A stretch of DNA of 13,690 bases, taken from the NCBI GenBank assembly GCA_902493585.1, contig CABUPZ010000065.1:1-13690 (forward strand). The letters are read 5' to 3'. The notes under the pieces are model-generated. The model ran no database searches and had not been told where the DNA came from. It was given only the letters and a program-made list of their open reading frames with translations. This document shows, one piece after another, positions 1 through 5,509 of the stretch; position 1 is the stretch's first letter; every line of letters begins with the position of its first letter. A program made the translations under genes and the position numbers. Source of the DNA: an uncultured Fusicatenibacter sp. (GTDB lineage: Bacteria; Bacillota; Clostridia; Lachnospirales; Lachnospiraceae).

Positions 1-342
1 ATAATTTTTCAGCATCAGTACGACAAGATTTTTTCCGATATCATGGAGATCACCGGCTACCGTTCCCATGACCATCTTTCCTGTCGCTCCGGACTCACCT
101 TTCATCAGAGGTTTCAGAACCTCAACCCCTGCCGCCATGGTTTTTGCTGCCGCCAGCATCTGAGGCACATAAAGCTGTCCCGCTTCAAACTTTGCTCCGA
201 CCTCATCCATTGCAGCGATCATGCCCTGATTCAAAAGATCCTCGGGCGTGCATCCCGCATCCAGCGCTTCCTGAACAATCCCTTTGATCAGTTTCAGTTT
301 TCCTCTCTCAACGTTTTCTTTTACCGCCTGTACACTTGACAT
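1..342 (-). CDS. Corrinoid (B12-binding) methyltransferase protein, C-terminus cut by window edge
   Basis: This is the methyl-carrying corrinoid subunit of a cobalamin-dependent methyltransferase system, a cytosolic protein that shuttles a methyl group from a substrate-specific methyltransferase to a second methyltransferase. The 114 visible residues contain the helical cap domain (about 1-85, with the typical run 'AGQLYVPQML' near 54-63) and the start of the Rossmann-like B12 domain. The DxHxxG signature is present as D98-L-H100-D-I-G103; His100 would be the lower cobalt ligand. The later SxL and GG motifs lie off the left edge. The ATG at 340-342 is preceded by a GGAGG site about 8 bases upstream. 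It lies 50 bp downstream of the gene at 393-1313 on the same strand, so the two are probably co-transcribed. Which substrate it serves (methylamine, betaine, methoxy-aromatic or other) cannot be told from this part. Confidence 0.93.
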   Translation of the reverse strand, partial: MSSVQAVKENVERGKLKLIKGIVQEALDAGCTPEDLLNQGMIAAMDEVGAKFEAGQLYVPQMLAAAKTMAAGVEVLKPLMKGESGATGKMVMGTVAGDLHDIGKNLVVLMLKNY

Positions 343-357
343 AAACAATACCTCCTC

Positions 358-396
358 CGCTTGGTTTTACCGCTTGGTTTTACCGCTTGTTTTTAT
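358..396. repeat. 13-bp tandem repeat, three copies
   Basis: The unit CGCTTGGTTTTAC occurs twice exactly (358-370 and 371-383) and a third time with changes (384-396, ending TTTTTAT). The block fills the 50-bp gap between the methyltransferase and corrinoid genes. The third copy overlaps the methyltransferase stop codon, and the first abuts the corrinoid gene's ribosome site. The core CCRCTTGGTTT recurs at 1343-1353, in the leader at the head of the same operon. It could be slippage, a regulator site, or an RNA element read on the minus strand as AAACCAAGYGG. Confidence 0.8.
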
Positions 397-1313
397 TTCT
401 TTCCTCCAAATGCTCCGTCATTGAACGCGTCGATATACTCAAGACAGAAATCATCTTCCCCGTTCAGACATGCCGCGGCATACTTCATTCCCGCAAGATC
501 TCTGTGCCATAGCGCTGTCTCATCCGGCTCTTTTTCTCCCAGGGCAACTTTCAGCATCTCCTGATACTTTTCTTCCGCAGGAAGCCCCTGAGCCGCCTGG
601 ATCATTCCTCTCATATCCTGGTTCGCCGGATCGAGAATGGCGCTGTCCATTCCCGCATGAACCGCCATTCCAAGAAATGCAAGATTCATGGTTTTTCTGC
701 TTGGAAGTCCAAAAGAAATGTTGGACAATCCGCTGGTGATATGAACCTTCGGATACTTCTCACGGATCTGCCGGCAGCATTCGCTGAACATATGGAACGA
801 TTCCTCATTGGTCGCGATCGCCTCCACCAAAGGATCAATGTAAAGCCGCTCCGGAGCGATTCCATATCTCTCCGCCTCAGCCATGATCTCGTCCATGACT
901 TCCATCCTCTGCTCCACGCTCTGCGGAATGCCGTATTTATCACTGCACAGCAAAGCCACGCACTGCCAGTTGGTATCCGCGATTGCCGGAAAAACAATCT
1001 TTGTTTTGTTCTTCTCCATGGAAACGGAGTTGATCAGTCCCTCTTTCCTGCAGAATTTCATCGCTTCCACACACACTTCCGGGTCCGGACTGTCAATGCA
1101 GACGGGAACGTCCGTCACCGTCTGTACCTGTTCGATCATCCATCCAAGAATCTCTGTCTCCCCTTCATTTCTGGATGCATGGACATCGATAAAATCTGCC
1201 CCTGCGTCCGCCTGGAGCTTCGCCCGCTCCCGAATCAGCTGATCGTCTTTCTCGGTGATAGCTTTCTGGATCACCGGGATCGCGCCGTTCAGCTTTTCCC
1301 CTATAAGAATCAT
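393..1313 (-). CDS. Methyltetrahydrofolate:corrinoid-type methyltransferase (pterin-binding, AcsE/MtvA/MtrH-like)
   Basis: A cytosolic TIM-barrel enzyme of the pterin-binding family, expected to move a methyl group between a corrinoid protein and tetrahydrofolate. The 306-residue length is normal for stand-alone members. Visible motifs are GEKLNG at 5-10, 'ADFIDVHASRNEGE' at 39-52, IDSPDPE at 73-79, YIDPL at 158-162, and SGLSNISFGLPSR at 194-206, which matches the conserved SN-x-SFGLP turn of folate:corrinoid methyltransferases. The ATG at 1311-1313 is chosen because an AGGAGG site sits about 7 bases upstream; an in-frame start 11 codons earlier lacks this. The adjoining corrinoid protein gene and divergent PucR regulator support a substrate-induced demethylation module. 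Dihydropteroate synthase for folate synthesis shares the fold but does not fit the context. Confidence 0.9.
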   Translation of the reverse strand: MILIGEKLNGAIPVIQKAITEKDDQLIRERAKLQADAGADFIDVHASRNEGETEILGWMIEQVQTVTDVPVCIDSPDPEVCVEAMKFCRKEGLINSVSMEKNKTKIVFPAIADTNWQCVALLCSDKYGIPQSVEQRMEVMDEIMAEAERYGIAPERLYIDPLVEAIATNEESFHMFSECCRQIREKYPKVHITSGLSNISFGLPSRKTMNLAFLGMAVHAGMDSAILDPANQDMRGMIQAAQGLPAEEKYQEMLKVALGEKEPDETALWHRDLAGMKYAAACLNGEDDFCLEYIDAFNDGAFGGKK

Positions 1314-1354
1314 TCTGGCACCTCCTTTATCTGACAAATGTTCCACTTGGTTTC

Positions 1355-1360
1355 ATTGTA
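1355..1360 (-). promoter_or_regulatory. Extended -10 promoter for the corrinoid methyltransferase operon
   Basis: On the minus strand the sequence reads TG-T-TACAAT, an extended -10 box with the TG one base upstream. No good -35 is found at 16-18 bp, as is common for extended -10 promoters. Transcription would start near 1348, giving a leader of about 35 nt before the ATG at 1313. The motif CCRCTTGGTTT at 1343-1353 covers this start point. Confidence 0.55.
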
Positions 1361-1396
1361 ACACACATCCGTCATTCCGAAAATCCAACATACTTA

Positions 1397-1425
1397 TTGA
1401 CTTTCTCCGCAATTCTTCCTACACT
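1397..1425 (+). promoter_or_regulatory. Promoter of the PucR-type regulator gene
   Basis: TTGACT at 1397-1402 and TACACT at 1420-1425 are separated by exactly 17 bp. Transcription would start near 1432, about 65 nt before the TTG start codon at 1498. The -10 box lies inside the 1412-1438 dyad, so a bound dimer there would block polymerase. Confidence 0.6.
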
Positions 1426-1438
1426 ATGTAGGAGGAAT
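1412..1438. promoter_or_regulatory. Near-perfect 11-bp dyad, probable operator in the divergent promoter region
   Basis: The arms ATTCTTCCTAC (1412-1422) and GTAGGAGGAAT (1428-1438) are complementary at 10 of 11 positions around a 5-bp centre. The dyad spans the -10 box and start point of the regulator promoter and lies about 55 bp upstream of the methyltransferase -10 box. This is a fitting place for an autoregulating divergent regulator. Binding by the adjacent PucR-type protein is inference. Confidence 0.6.
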
Positions 1439-1463
1439 GAAATCGTTCCGTTTTTCGAAATAT

Positions 1464-1480
1464 TGCCGATTCTTTCGGCA
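1464..1480 (+). promoter_or_regulatory. Small leader hairpin before the regulator's ribosome site
   Basis: TGCCGA (1464-1469) and TCGGCA (1475-1480) form a perfect 6-bp stem with a 5-nt loop in the 5' leader. It ends a few bases before the GGGGG ribosome site that serves the TTG start. It may only structure the leader; no T-run follows, so it is not a terminator. Confidence 0.4.
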
Positions 1481-1497
1481 GAAAAGGGGGAATTGTA

Positions 1498-3042
1498 TTG
1501 AAATTAAGCACGACATATCTGTTGGATACTTTAAATGATTGTTATAATTTTACCAAATGCAAAAAAACATCTGACATTTTCTGCATGGAACGTCCGGTTT
1601 TTTACCTTTCTGGAATGAAGATTGAACGCTGTAAAATATACATATTGTATGAGGATCTTCCGGACTTCTCAGAAACTCCGTGTCCGCCGGACTGCCTACT
1701 GCTTGGCTTTAAAGGTCAGCCGGCCCTCGAAAAGCTGCCATCCGATTGTCTCTGCGTATTTTCCGCAGATCTTTCGCCCTTTGTTTTGTTCCAACAGATT
1801 CAGGAACTTTTCAACCGCTGCGACGCCTGGGAAGAAAATCTGCACCAGATACAGATGAAAGAGGGTTCCATCAGCCAGATGCTGGAGGCAAGTTATGCCA
1901 TTTTTCAGAATCCGATCCTGGTACAGAACCTGGATTTCACCGTCGTCAGTTCCTGCCATATGGAGGAACTGGGAGAAGATGAAGATTTTCGCTCTCCCGC
2001 CCGCAACATGGATCTGATCAACTCCATGAAACAGGATCCAATCTACAACCGGGTAAGGGAACTGGATGACGTCTTCTCCTTCCCGGACTATCTCACAGGT
2101 TTTCGTTCTCTGAACCTGAACATCAAGAAATTCGGCCACACCGCGTTTCGGATCACTCTGGTAGAATGCGGACGGCCCCTGAAAAGCGGGGATGCAGGTT
2201 TTCTGAAACATCTGGGAACCTATGTGGAGTACGCGCTGCTCCATAACCTGATGCAGCGGCCTTCCAAAGACAAGACGCTGAACAGTATCCTGCTGAATCT
2301 TTTGTCCAACCGCAGCGCCGACTATATGTCCATCAGCCGGCAGCTCACTTCCTGCGGCTGGGCTCCGGAACATTCTTACCTGTGCATGATGCTTGCCGTC
2401 ACCTACCTGGATCAGCAGAATCTGACGGAAAATGCGATCTGTGACTATGTGGAGAATGTGATCCACGGTTCCTGTGCTTTTTCTTTTCGGGAAAATATTG
2501 TCATCTACGTGGATATGGATCTGTTTGGCGGCTCCACAGAGGATATCACAGAAAAGCTGATCTATTTTATCCGGGACAGCTTTCTGAAGCTCTCCCTCAG
2601 TTACACGGTCACCGGGCACATGTATCTGCGAAAACAGTATCTGCAGGCGCTAGCAGCTCACGAACTGGGAAACGCCCAAAAACCTTACCTTTGGATCCAC
2701 GCCTTCCGAGATTTCGCCCTTCCTTATATTTTCTCACAGGCAGTCCGACAGATTCCCGGCAGTATGCTCTGCCACGAAAAGCTGCTTCTGCTGCAGGCAC
2801 ATGACAAAGAACAGGGCACGGAATATATGCGGACCCTGGAAGTGTATCTGAAAAACCATCTGAATGCTGTCCAGTCCGCCAGAGAGCTTTACATCCATCG
2901 CAGCACCTTCCTGTATCGGCTGGAACGCATCCGCGCGCTTCTGGATTCGGATCTGACGGATTACGATGAACTGCTGTATCTGATGATCTCCTTTTATCTG
3001 CTGAAGGAGGATCAGCCAAAGCGCCAGGACGATTCCCAATAA
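1498..3042 (+). CDS. PucR/CdaR-family transcriptional regulator
   Basis: A 514-residue DNA-binding regulator. The C-terminal segment (about 447-505) is a PucR-type helix-turn-helix: a helix starting 'LEVYLKNHLNAVQSAREL', then 'YIHRSTFLYRLERIRALL', the classic HRSTxxYRLxRI pattern. Residues about 120-250 look like a ligand-sensing region and about 270-400 like the degenerate GGDEF-type domain of CdaR proteins; those boundaries are estimates. The start is TTG at 1498-1500, supported by a GGGGG-containing ribosome site about 7 bases upstream; the next in-frame ATG is about 29 codons later. The gene diverges from the corrinoid methyltransferase operon, which is the usual arrangement for a local regulator responding to the methylated substrate. 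The dyad over its own -10 box suggests autoregulation. The ligand is unknown. Confidence 0.9.
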   Translation: MKLSTTYLLDTLNDCYNFTKCKKTSDIFCMERPVFYLSGMKIERCKIYILYEDLPDFSETPCPPDCLLLGFKGQPALEKLPSDCLCVFSADLSPFVLFQQIQELFNRCDAWEENLHQIQMKEGSISQMLEASYAIFQNPILVQNLDFTVVSSCHMEELGEDEDFRSPARNMDLINSMKQDPIYNRVRELDDVFSFPDYLTGFRSLNLNIKKFGHTAFRITLVECGRPLKSGDAGFLKHLGTYVEYALLHNLMQRPSKDKTLNSILLNLLSNRSADYMSISRQLTSCGWAPEHSYLCMMLAVTYLDQQNLTENAICDYVENVIHGSCAFSFRENIVIYVDMDLFGGSTEDITEKLIYFIRDSFLKLSLSYTVTGHMYLRKQYLQALAAHELGNAQKPYLWIHAFRDFALPYIFSQAVRQIPGSMLCHEKLLLLQAHDKEQGTEYMRTLEVYLKNHLNAVQSARELYIHRSTFLYRLERIRALLDSDLTDYDELLYLMISFYLLKEDQPKRQDDSQ

Positions 3043-3048
3043 TATGAC

Positions 3049-3116
3049 AAAAAAGTGTGCGGTCCGCCGGGAATAACGAAACAGAAACCTTTCGCTGTTC
3101 CCGACAGGCCGCACAC
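3049..3116 (-). terminator. Three-tier hairpin terminator for the lipoprotein operon, possibly bidirectional
   Basis: The outer arms GTGTGCGG (3055-3062) and CCGCACAC (3109-3116) enclose CGGGAA/TTCCCG (3068-3073, 3098-3103) and CGAAA/TTTCG (3077-3081, 3090-3094). Intervening segments are equal in length (5 and 3 nt per side) and partly wobble-paired, giving a 27-position arm with an 8-nt loop. Read on the minus strand the stem is followed directly by six T (3054 to 3049). It therefore terminates the lipoprotein gene that stops at 3135. It begins 7 bases after the regulator's stop codon and may also end that transcript. Confidence 0.85.
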
Positions 3117-3134
3117 CTGCGTATTACTCTGTGT

Positions 3135-4073
3135 TTACTTTTTTACGGTCTGGAAACCGTAATCCGTGTATCCTTTCTCCCACTCTGCCTTCACCAGATA
3201 CAGATAGCCTGTGTCTGCCTTTTCCAGAAGGTATTGCTGCGCGTTCTCTGTTTCTTTTACCTCAACCGTTTCGCCTTCCGGCAGTTCCGCCTGCCCCTTC
3301 ACACTCTCCGGCCAGCGGGTTACCGTTACCTGTTTCGGTGTCTCCGTGAAAGACAGTGTCAGATCCGTCGGCTCTGCAAAATCGATCTCATTCAGAACTT
3401 CCCACTGTGAAATTGCAGGCGCATCCACAACCTCCTCTGTCATGGTTCCATCCTCCGCCGGATATTCCCAGCGATAGCTTCCTGTGCTCGTCGCCGCCGA
3501 CACGATTGCTTGTGTCGTCCGGTATTCCAGACTCAGCAGCGGAACCTCTGCCGGATCCGGTTCCTGATAGATCTCGTCGATGATCTCCTGATACTGATCC
3601 GCGTCCGACGGATTTCCCGTTTCCTCCACCTGGATCTTGGTCACCCCGGGATACTGTCCAGGATAACTCTCCAGCATGATCCCATTGCCATAGATCCGCA
3701 GGATATTCCCTTTTTCCAGATTCTCCGATCCGATCTTGTTTCCGTCGATATCATAAATTTCTTCCGGCATAGTCACAGTAAAGGCCGATCCGCTCTCCTG
3801 ATCCAACATAACATATCCGCCTTCGTCTCCATACGGAACATACATCGCCAGGTTCTCCACCTGTCCTTCCTGTTCAGAATCGTCTTGCACAGAGCTGTCG
3901 GAAGCTGCACTGCTGTCTGCCTGTCCTGCAGTCATCGCTTTCGTTTGTTTCACAGAAGACGATGACGACGTTCCCTCCGCAGTTCCGGAATCAGAAGCGC
4001 ATCCTCCTGCTGTCAGAGCAAGCAGCAGGGCTGCTATTCCCGCCGCAGTTCTGTACTTTCCACTTTTTCTCAT
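3135..4073 (-). CDS. Uncharacterised Ser-rich membrane-anchored lipoprotein
   Basis: A 312-residue predicted lipoprotein displayed on the outer face of the membrane. Residues 1-24 form a signal peptide: a basic start (RKSGKYR), a hydrophobic core (AAGIAALLLALTAGG), and then Cys25 in an AGGC lipobox. A low-complexity Ser/Thr/Ala/Asp linker follows (about 26-70). Residues about 75-155 resemble a small beta-barrel domain and contain an 'ESYPGQYPG' turn of the type seen in DUF3221-like proteins; that match is from memory and loose. The rest (about 165-312) is not recognised. The ATG at 4071-4073 is chosen over in-frame ATGs at 4103 and 4094 because AAAGGAG lies about 9 bases upstream and the signal peptide then has normal length. 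It is the last gene of a minus-strand operon, 39 bp after the phosphorylase remnant. Confidence 0.82.
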   Translation of the reverse strand: MRKSGKYRTAAGIAALLLALTAGGCASDSGTAEGTSSSSSVKQTKAMTAGQADSSAASDSSVQDDSEQEGQVENLAMYVPYGDEGGYVMLDQESGSAFTVTMPEEIYDIDGNKIGSENLEKGNILRIYGNGIMLESYPGQYPGVTKIQVEETGNPSDADQYQEIIDEIYQEPDPAEVPLLSLEYRTTQAIVSAATSTGSYRWEYPAEDGTMTEEVVDAPAISQWEVLNEIDFAEPTDLTLSFTETPKQVTVTRWPESVKGQAELPEGETVEVKETENAQQYLLEKADTGYLYLVKAEWEKGYTDYGFQTVKK

Positions 4074-4112
4074 GACCTTTTTCTCCTTTTCCATTTCTTT
4101 CATTCCGTGACA

Positions 4113-4397
4113 TCACGGATCATTTTTCATCTCACAGACTGCCGCAAAACACAAATCCAGCGCGGCGGACAGAGCGCTGCTTCCCCAGTCTCTCGCATCG
4201 TAGTTTTCTGCATCTGCCAACGTATCTGCAGTGAAGAGCATCTGTCCGAACAGGATCTTCCGGAATCTTGCACAGGCGGCAAGCGCGGAACACTCCATCT
4301 CCACAACCTTGCAGCCTTCCTCCCTGTTCGGCATTAGTATCGCCCTTGGTTCTTCATCATATTCCAGAATAGGGAGCATATGTTTTTGAATTGCCAT
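4113..4397 (-). pseudogene. Nucleoside phosphorylase remnant with the catalytic core deleted in frame
   Basis: The 94-residue frame joins two ends of a PF01048-type nucleoside phosphorylase. Residues 1-25 (including 'LPILEYDEEPRAILMPNR') match the usual N-terminus. Residues about 26-94 ('EEGCKVVEMECSALAACARF', then FGQMLFTADTLADAENYDARDWG) match the C-terminal substrate-binding region, with the VVEME motif that contacts the ribose. Family members are about 250 residues, so roughly 160-170 residues between MPNR and EEGC are missing, including the phosphate-binding and central sheet regions. The ATG at 4395-4397 has GAGGAG about 7 bases upstream, so it may still be translated. It should not have phosphorolysis activity. 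It lies 13 bp after the DUF3006-like gene. A decayed gene is most likely; a retained small binding protein is less likely. Confidence 0.8.
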
Positions 4398-4410
4398 TGT
4401 TCTTCTCCTC

Positions 4411-4584
4411 TTACAGCAGCGTGTACTGCAGCATTTCGTAAGCCAGACGGCTTCCCTCCATGATTTCCGGCGGGAGAAGAGCCCGCGCAACACATTTCAG
4501 TTCTTCTTCCGGTTCGTCAACCCGTTTCAAATATGCATAATCACCGTCAATTCGTTCTACTATATAATCAATTCGTTCAAACAT
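4411..4584 (-). CDS. Small DUF3006-like protein
   Basis: A 57-residue protein with no signal peptide or membrane segment. It opens 'MFERIDYIVERIDGDYAYLK' and ends 'ALLPPEIMEGSRLAYEMLQY' plus TLL, matching the short DUF3006 pattern of an 'I-x-R-x-x-GD-x-A' strand followed by 'LP-x-x-x-x-EG'. These are predicted small beta-barrels of unknown role. The ATG at 4582-4584 is preceded by AAGGAGG about 8 bases upstream; an in-frame ATG six codons earlier overlaps that site and is less likely. It is the first gene of the operon leading into the phosphorylase remnant and the lipoprotein. Confidence 0.72.
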   Translation of the reverse strand: MFERIDYIVERIDGDYAYLKRVDEPEEELKCVARALLPPEIMEGSRLAYEMLQYTLL

Positions 4585-4611
4585 TCCATTATCCTCCTTC
4601 ATGTTTTCACT

Positions 4612-4640
4612 ATTTTATCATCAATTTATGATTTTCTCAA
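4612..4640 (-). promoter_or_regulatory. Promoter of the DUF3006-phosphorylase remnant-lipoprotein operon
   Basis: On the minus strand TTGAGA (4640-4635) and TAAAAT (4617-4612) are spaced by 17 bp. Transcription would begin near 4605, giving a leader of about 20 nt before the ATG at 4584. Confidence 0.65.
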
Positions 4641-4668
4641 TCTATTTATGGATTTTCACCCCCTGAAA

Positions 4669-4677
4669 TGTTATAAT
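4669..4677 (+). promoter_or_regulatory. Extended -10 promoter of the membrane protein gene
   Basis: TG-T-TATAAT is a consensus extended -10 box, about 63 bp before the ATG at 4740. Only a weak -35 (TGGATT at 4649-4654, 17-bp spacing) is present. It lies back to back with the divergent promoter at 4612-4640. Confidence 0.65.
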
Positions 4678-4739
4678 TCAATCAAAGATAACACTGCTTC
4701 ATGATTCAAGTTCTTTTTCATTAAAAGGGGGGAATCTTT

Positions 4740-5255
4740 ATGAAACAGACCACATATCACAGCAGTTTGCCGCTTCTTATCAGAAATTTTCTTCTCTTCC
4801 TGTTTATCGGAGGAACTCTCTGGAGTCTGCTTTTCTCTAACATGCTCGTTTTTCTTCCATTTCTGGAACCATTGTATTACCATATTTATTATACGCCTTT
4901 TCAAAACAACCTGATAGCTTATTATTCTTATCTGCCTTTTGTGATCCTCTCGGGGATCTGGACATTTGGATTCCGGAATGTCCGCGTAACGGTCAGCGAA
5001 GACGGCATATGTTTCCGACGGTTTGGACATGTATTTGCCGTCTATCCTCTGGACTCTGACATCCAGCTTTCCGAAAAGATACGCCTGGATTCCGATATTT
5101 CCATACGTCGTCGGATGTTCCTGTTCATTTCCGGAAAAAGGCGTAAAAAACTGCCCTGTTACTGCATGAGCAACCAAAGTATCCTCTCGATTCTTAGAGA
5201 TCTGGAAGAATGGAAGAAGGATCTGGCGGACAGGCAGTCTGTACAAAAAAGATAA
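4740..5255 (+). CDS. Small membrane protein with a PH-like cytosolic domain, function unknown
   Basis: A 171-residue protein. Two hydrophobic stretches (about 13-40 and 58-77) predict a membrane hairpin. A soluble part (about 78-170) begins 'FRNVRVTVSEDGICFRRFG', the strand-turn-strand pattern of bacterial PH-like (YdbS/YcxB-type) domains, and ends in a charged helix rich in Glu and Lys. The PH-like call rests on pattern only. The start ATG has a GGGGGG-containing site about 8 bases upstream. The gene stands alone between its own extended -10 promoter and the folT riboswitch region. Local DNA is more AT-rich than the flanking blocks. Confidence 0.72.
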   Translation: MKQTTYHSSLPLLIRNFLLFLFIGGTLWSLLFSNMLVFLPFLEPLYYHIYYTPFQNNLIAYYSYLPFVILSGIWTFGFRNVRVTVSEDGICFRRFGHVFAVYPLDSDIQLSEKIRLDSDISIRRRMFLFISGKRRKKLPCYCMSNQSILSILRDLEEWKKDLADRQSVQKR

Positions 5256-5266
5256 GATTTTTTGTA
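5242..5266 (+). repeat. AT-rich inverted repeat across the stop codon of the membrane protein gene
   Basis: TACAAAAAA (5242-5250) and TTTTTTGTA (5258-5266) are perfect 9-bp arms around a 7-nt loop that holds the TAA stop at 5253-5255. A few more T follow (TGTTTTACC). The stem is very AT-rich, so termination strength is doubtful. Confidence 0.4.
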
Positions 5267-5281
5267 TGTTTTACCAAAAAC

Positions 5282-5323
5282 GCAGAAACAGCGAAAAATC
5301 CATTGCTTTTTTGCTGTTTCTGC
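5282..5323. repeat. Perfect 11-bp inverted repeat overlapping the folT promoter
   Basis: GCAGAAACAGC (5282-5292) and GCTGTTTCTGC (5313-5323) are exact reverse complements. Within the 20-nt loop AAAAA and TTTTT can extend the stem. On the plus strand no T-run follows, so it is not a classical terminator for the upstream gene. On the minus strand GTTTTT follows, but no minus-strand gene leads into it. Its right arm lies in the spacer of the predicted folT promoter, so it could act as an operator or a weak terminator. Confidence 0.6.
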
Positions 5324-5331
5324 TTCATAAT
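5303..5331 (+). promoter_or_regulatory. Probable promoter of the THF riboswitch-folT transcript
   Basis: CATAAT (5326-5331) matches the -10 consensus at 5 of 6 positions, with a poor TTGCTT -35 (5303-5308) at 17-bp spacing. Transcription would start near 5338, about 11 nt before the riboswitch P1 stem. Confidence 0.45.
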
Positions 5332-5348
5332 GAATCCAACATAGAAAT

Positions 5349-5445
5349 GCAGAGTAGGTTTATATGCGTTAAGTGCTTTCCGGATAGAGAGTCGCTGGAA
5401 AGACGAAAAGAGTAATCTTGCGGTATATAAGTCGCATCTCGCTGC
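5349..5445 (+). ncRNA. Tetrahydrofolate (THF) riboswitch upstream of folT
   Basis: The segment carries the conserved THF aptamer pieces in order: GCAG-AGTAG, TATATGCGTTAAGTG, GGAAAGACGAA, CTTGCGGTATATAAG, and GCATCTCG-CTGC. P1 pairs GCAG (5349-5352) with CTGC (5442-5445). P2 pairs TTATAT near 5360 with ATATAA near 5425. P3 pairs CTTTCC (5375-5380) with GGAAAG (5397-5402). The GCGTTAAGTG and GACGAA blocks are the diagnostic core of this class. In this class THF binding lowers expression of folate transport or synthesis genes, which fits folT directly downstream. Boundaries are accurate to a few bases. Confidence 0.93.
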
Positions 5446-5451
5446 AACAGA

Positions 5452-5506
5452 AGATAACAAAATTATCTCCTATTGTAGTAAGAAGCCCAAAAAAGGAGGT
5501 AATTTT
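5452..5506 (+). promoter_or_regulatory. Expression platform: ribosome-site sequestering stem with an alternative hairpin
   Basis: AATTATCTCCT (5461-5471) can pair with AGGAGGTAATT (5494-5504), hiding the folT ribosome site (AGGAGG, 5494-5499) with one T-G wobble; flanking A and T bases extend the pairing to 13 positions. The same anti-ribosome-site strand can instead pair upstream as AGATAA (5452-5457) with TTATCT (5463-5468) in a 5-nt-loop hairpin. The two structures exclude each other, so control of translation is indicated. Which one forms with THF bound is inferred, not shown. Confidence 0.75.
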
Positions 5507-5509
5507 TTT

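Noticed and set aside
358..396. Possible CRISPR or satellite array
   Set aside because: The units are only 13 bp, directly adjacent and without spacers; no cas genes are nearby.
1696..2619. 307-codon open frame on the minus strand
   Set aside because: It lies wholly opposite the PucR-type regulator gene, has no recognisable motif and no ribosome site; it is a shadow of the real frame.
3135..4073. Possible solute-binding protein role for the lipoprotein
   Set aside because: There is no ABC permease or ATPase gene beside it and no solute-binding fold motif; it is left as uncharacterised.
4671..5246. 191-codon minus-strand frame opposite the small membrane protein
   Set aside because: The plus-strand frame has a consensus extended -10, a strong ribosome site and a clear membrane pattern; the minus frame has none of these.
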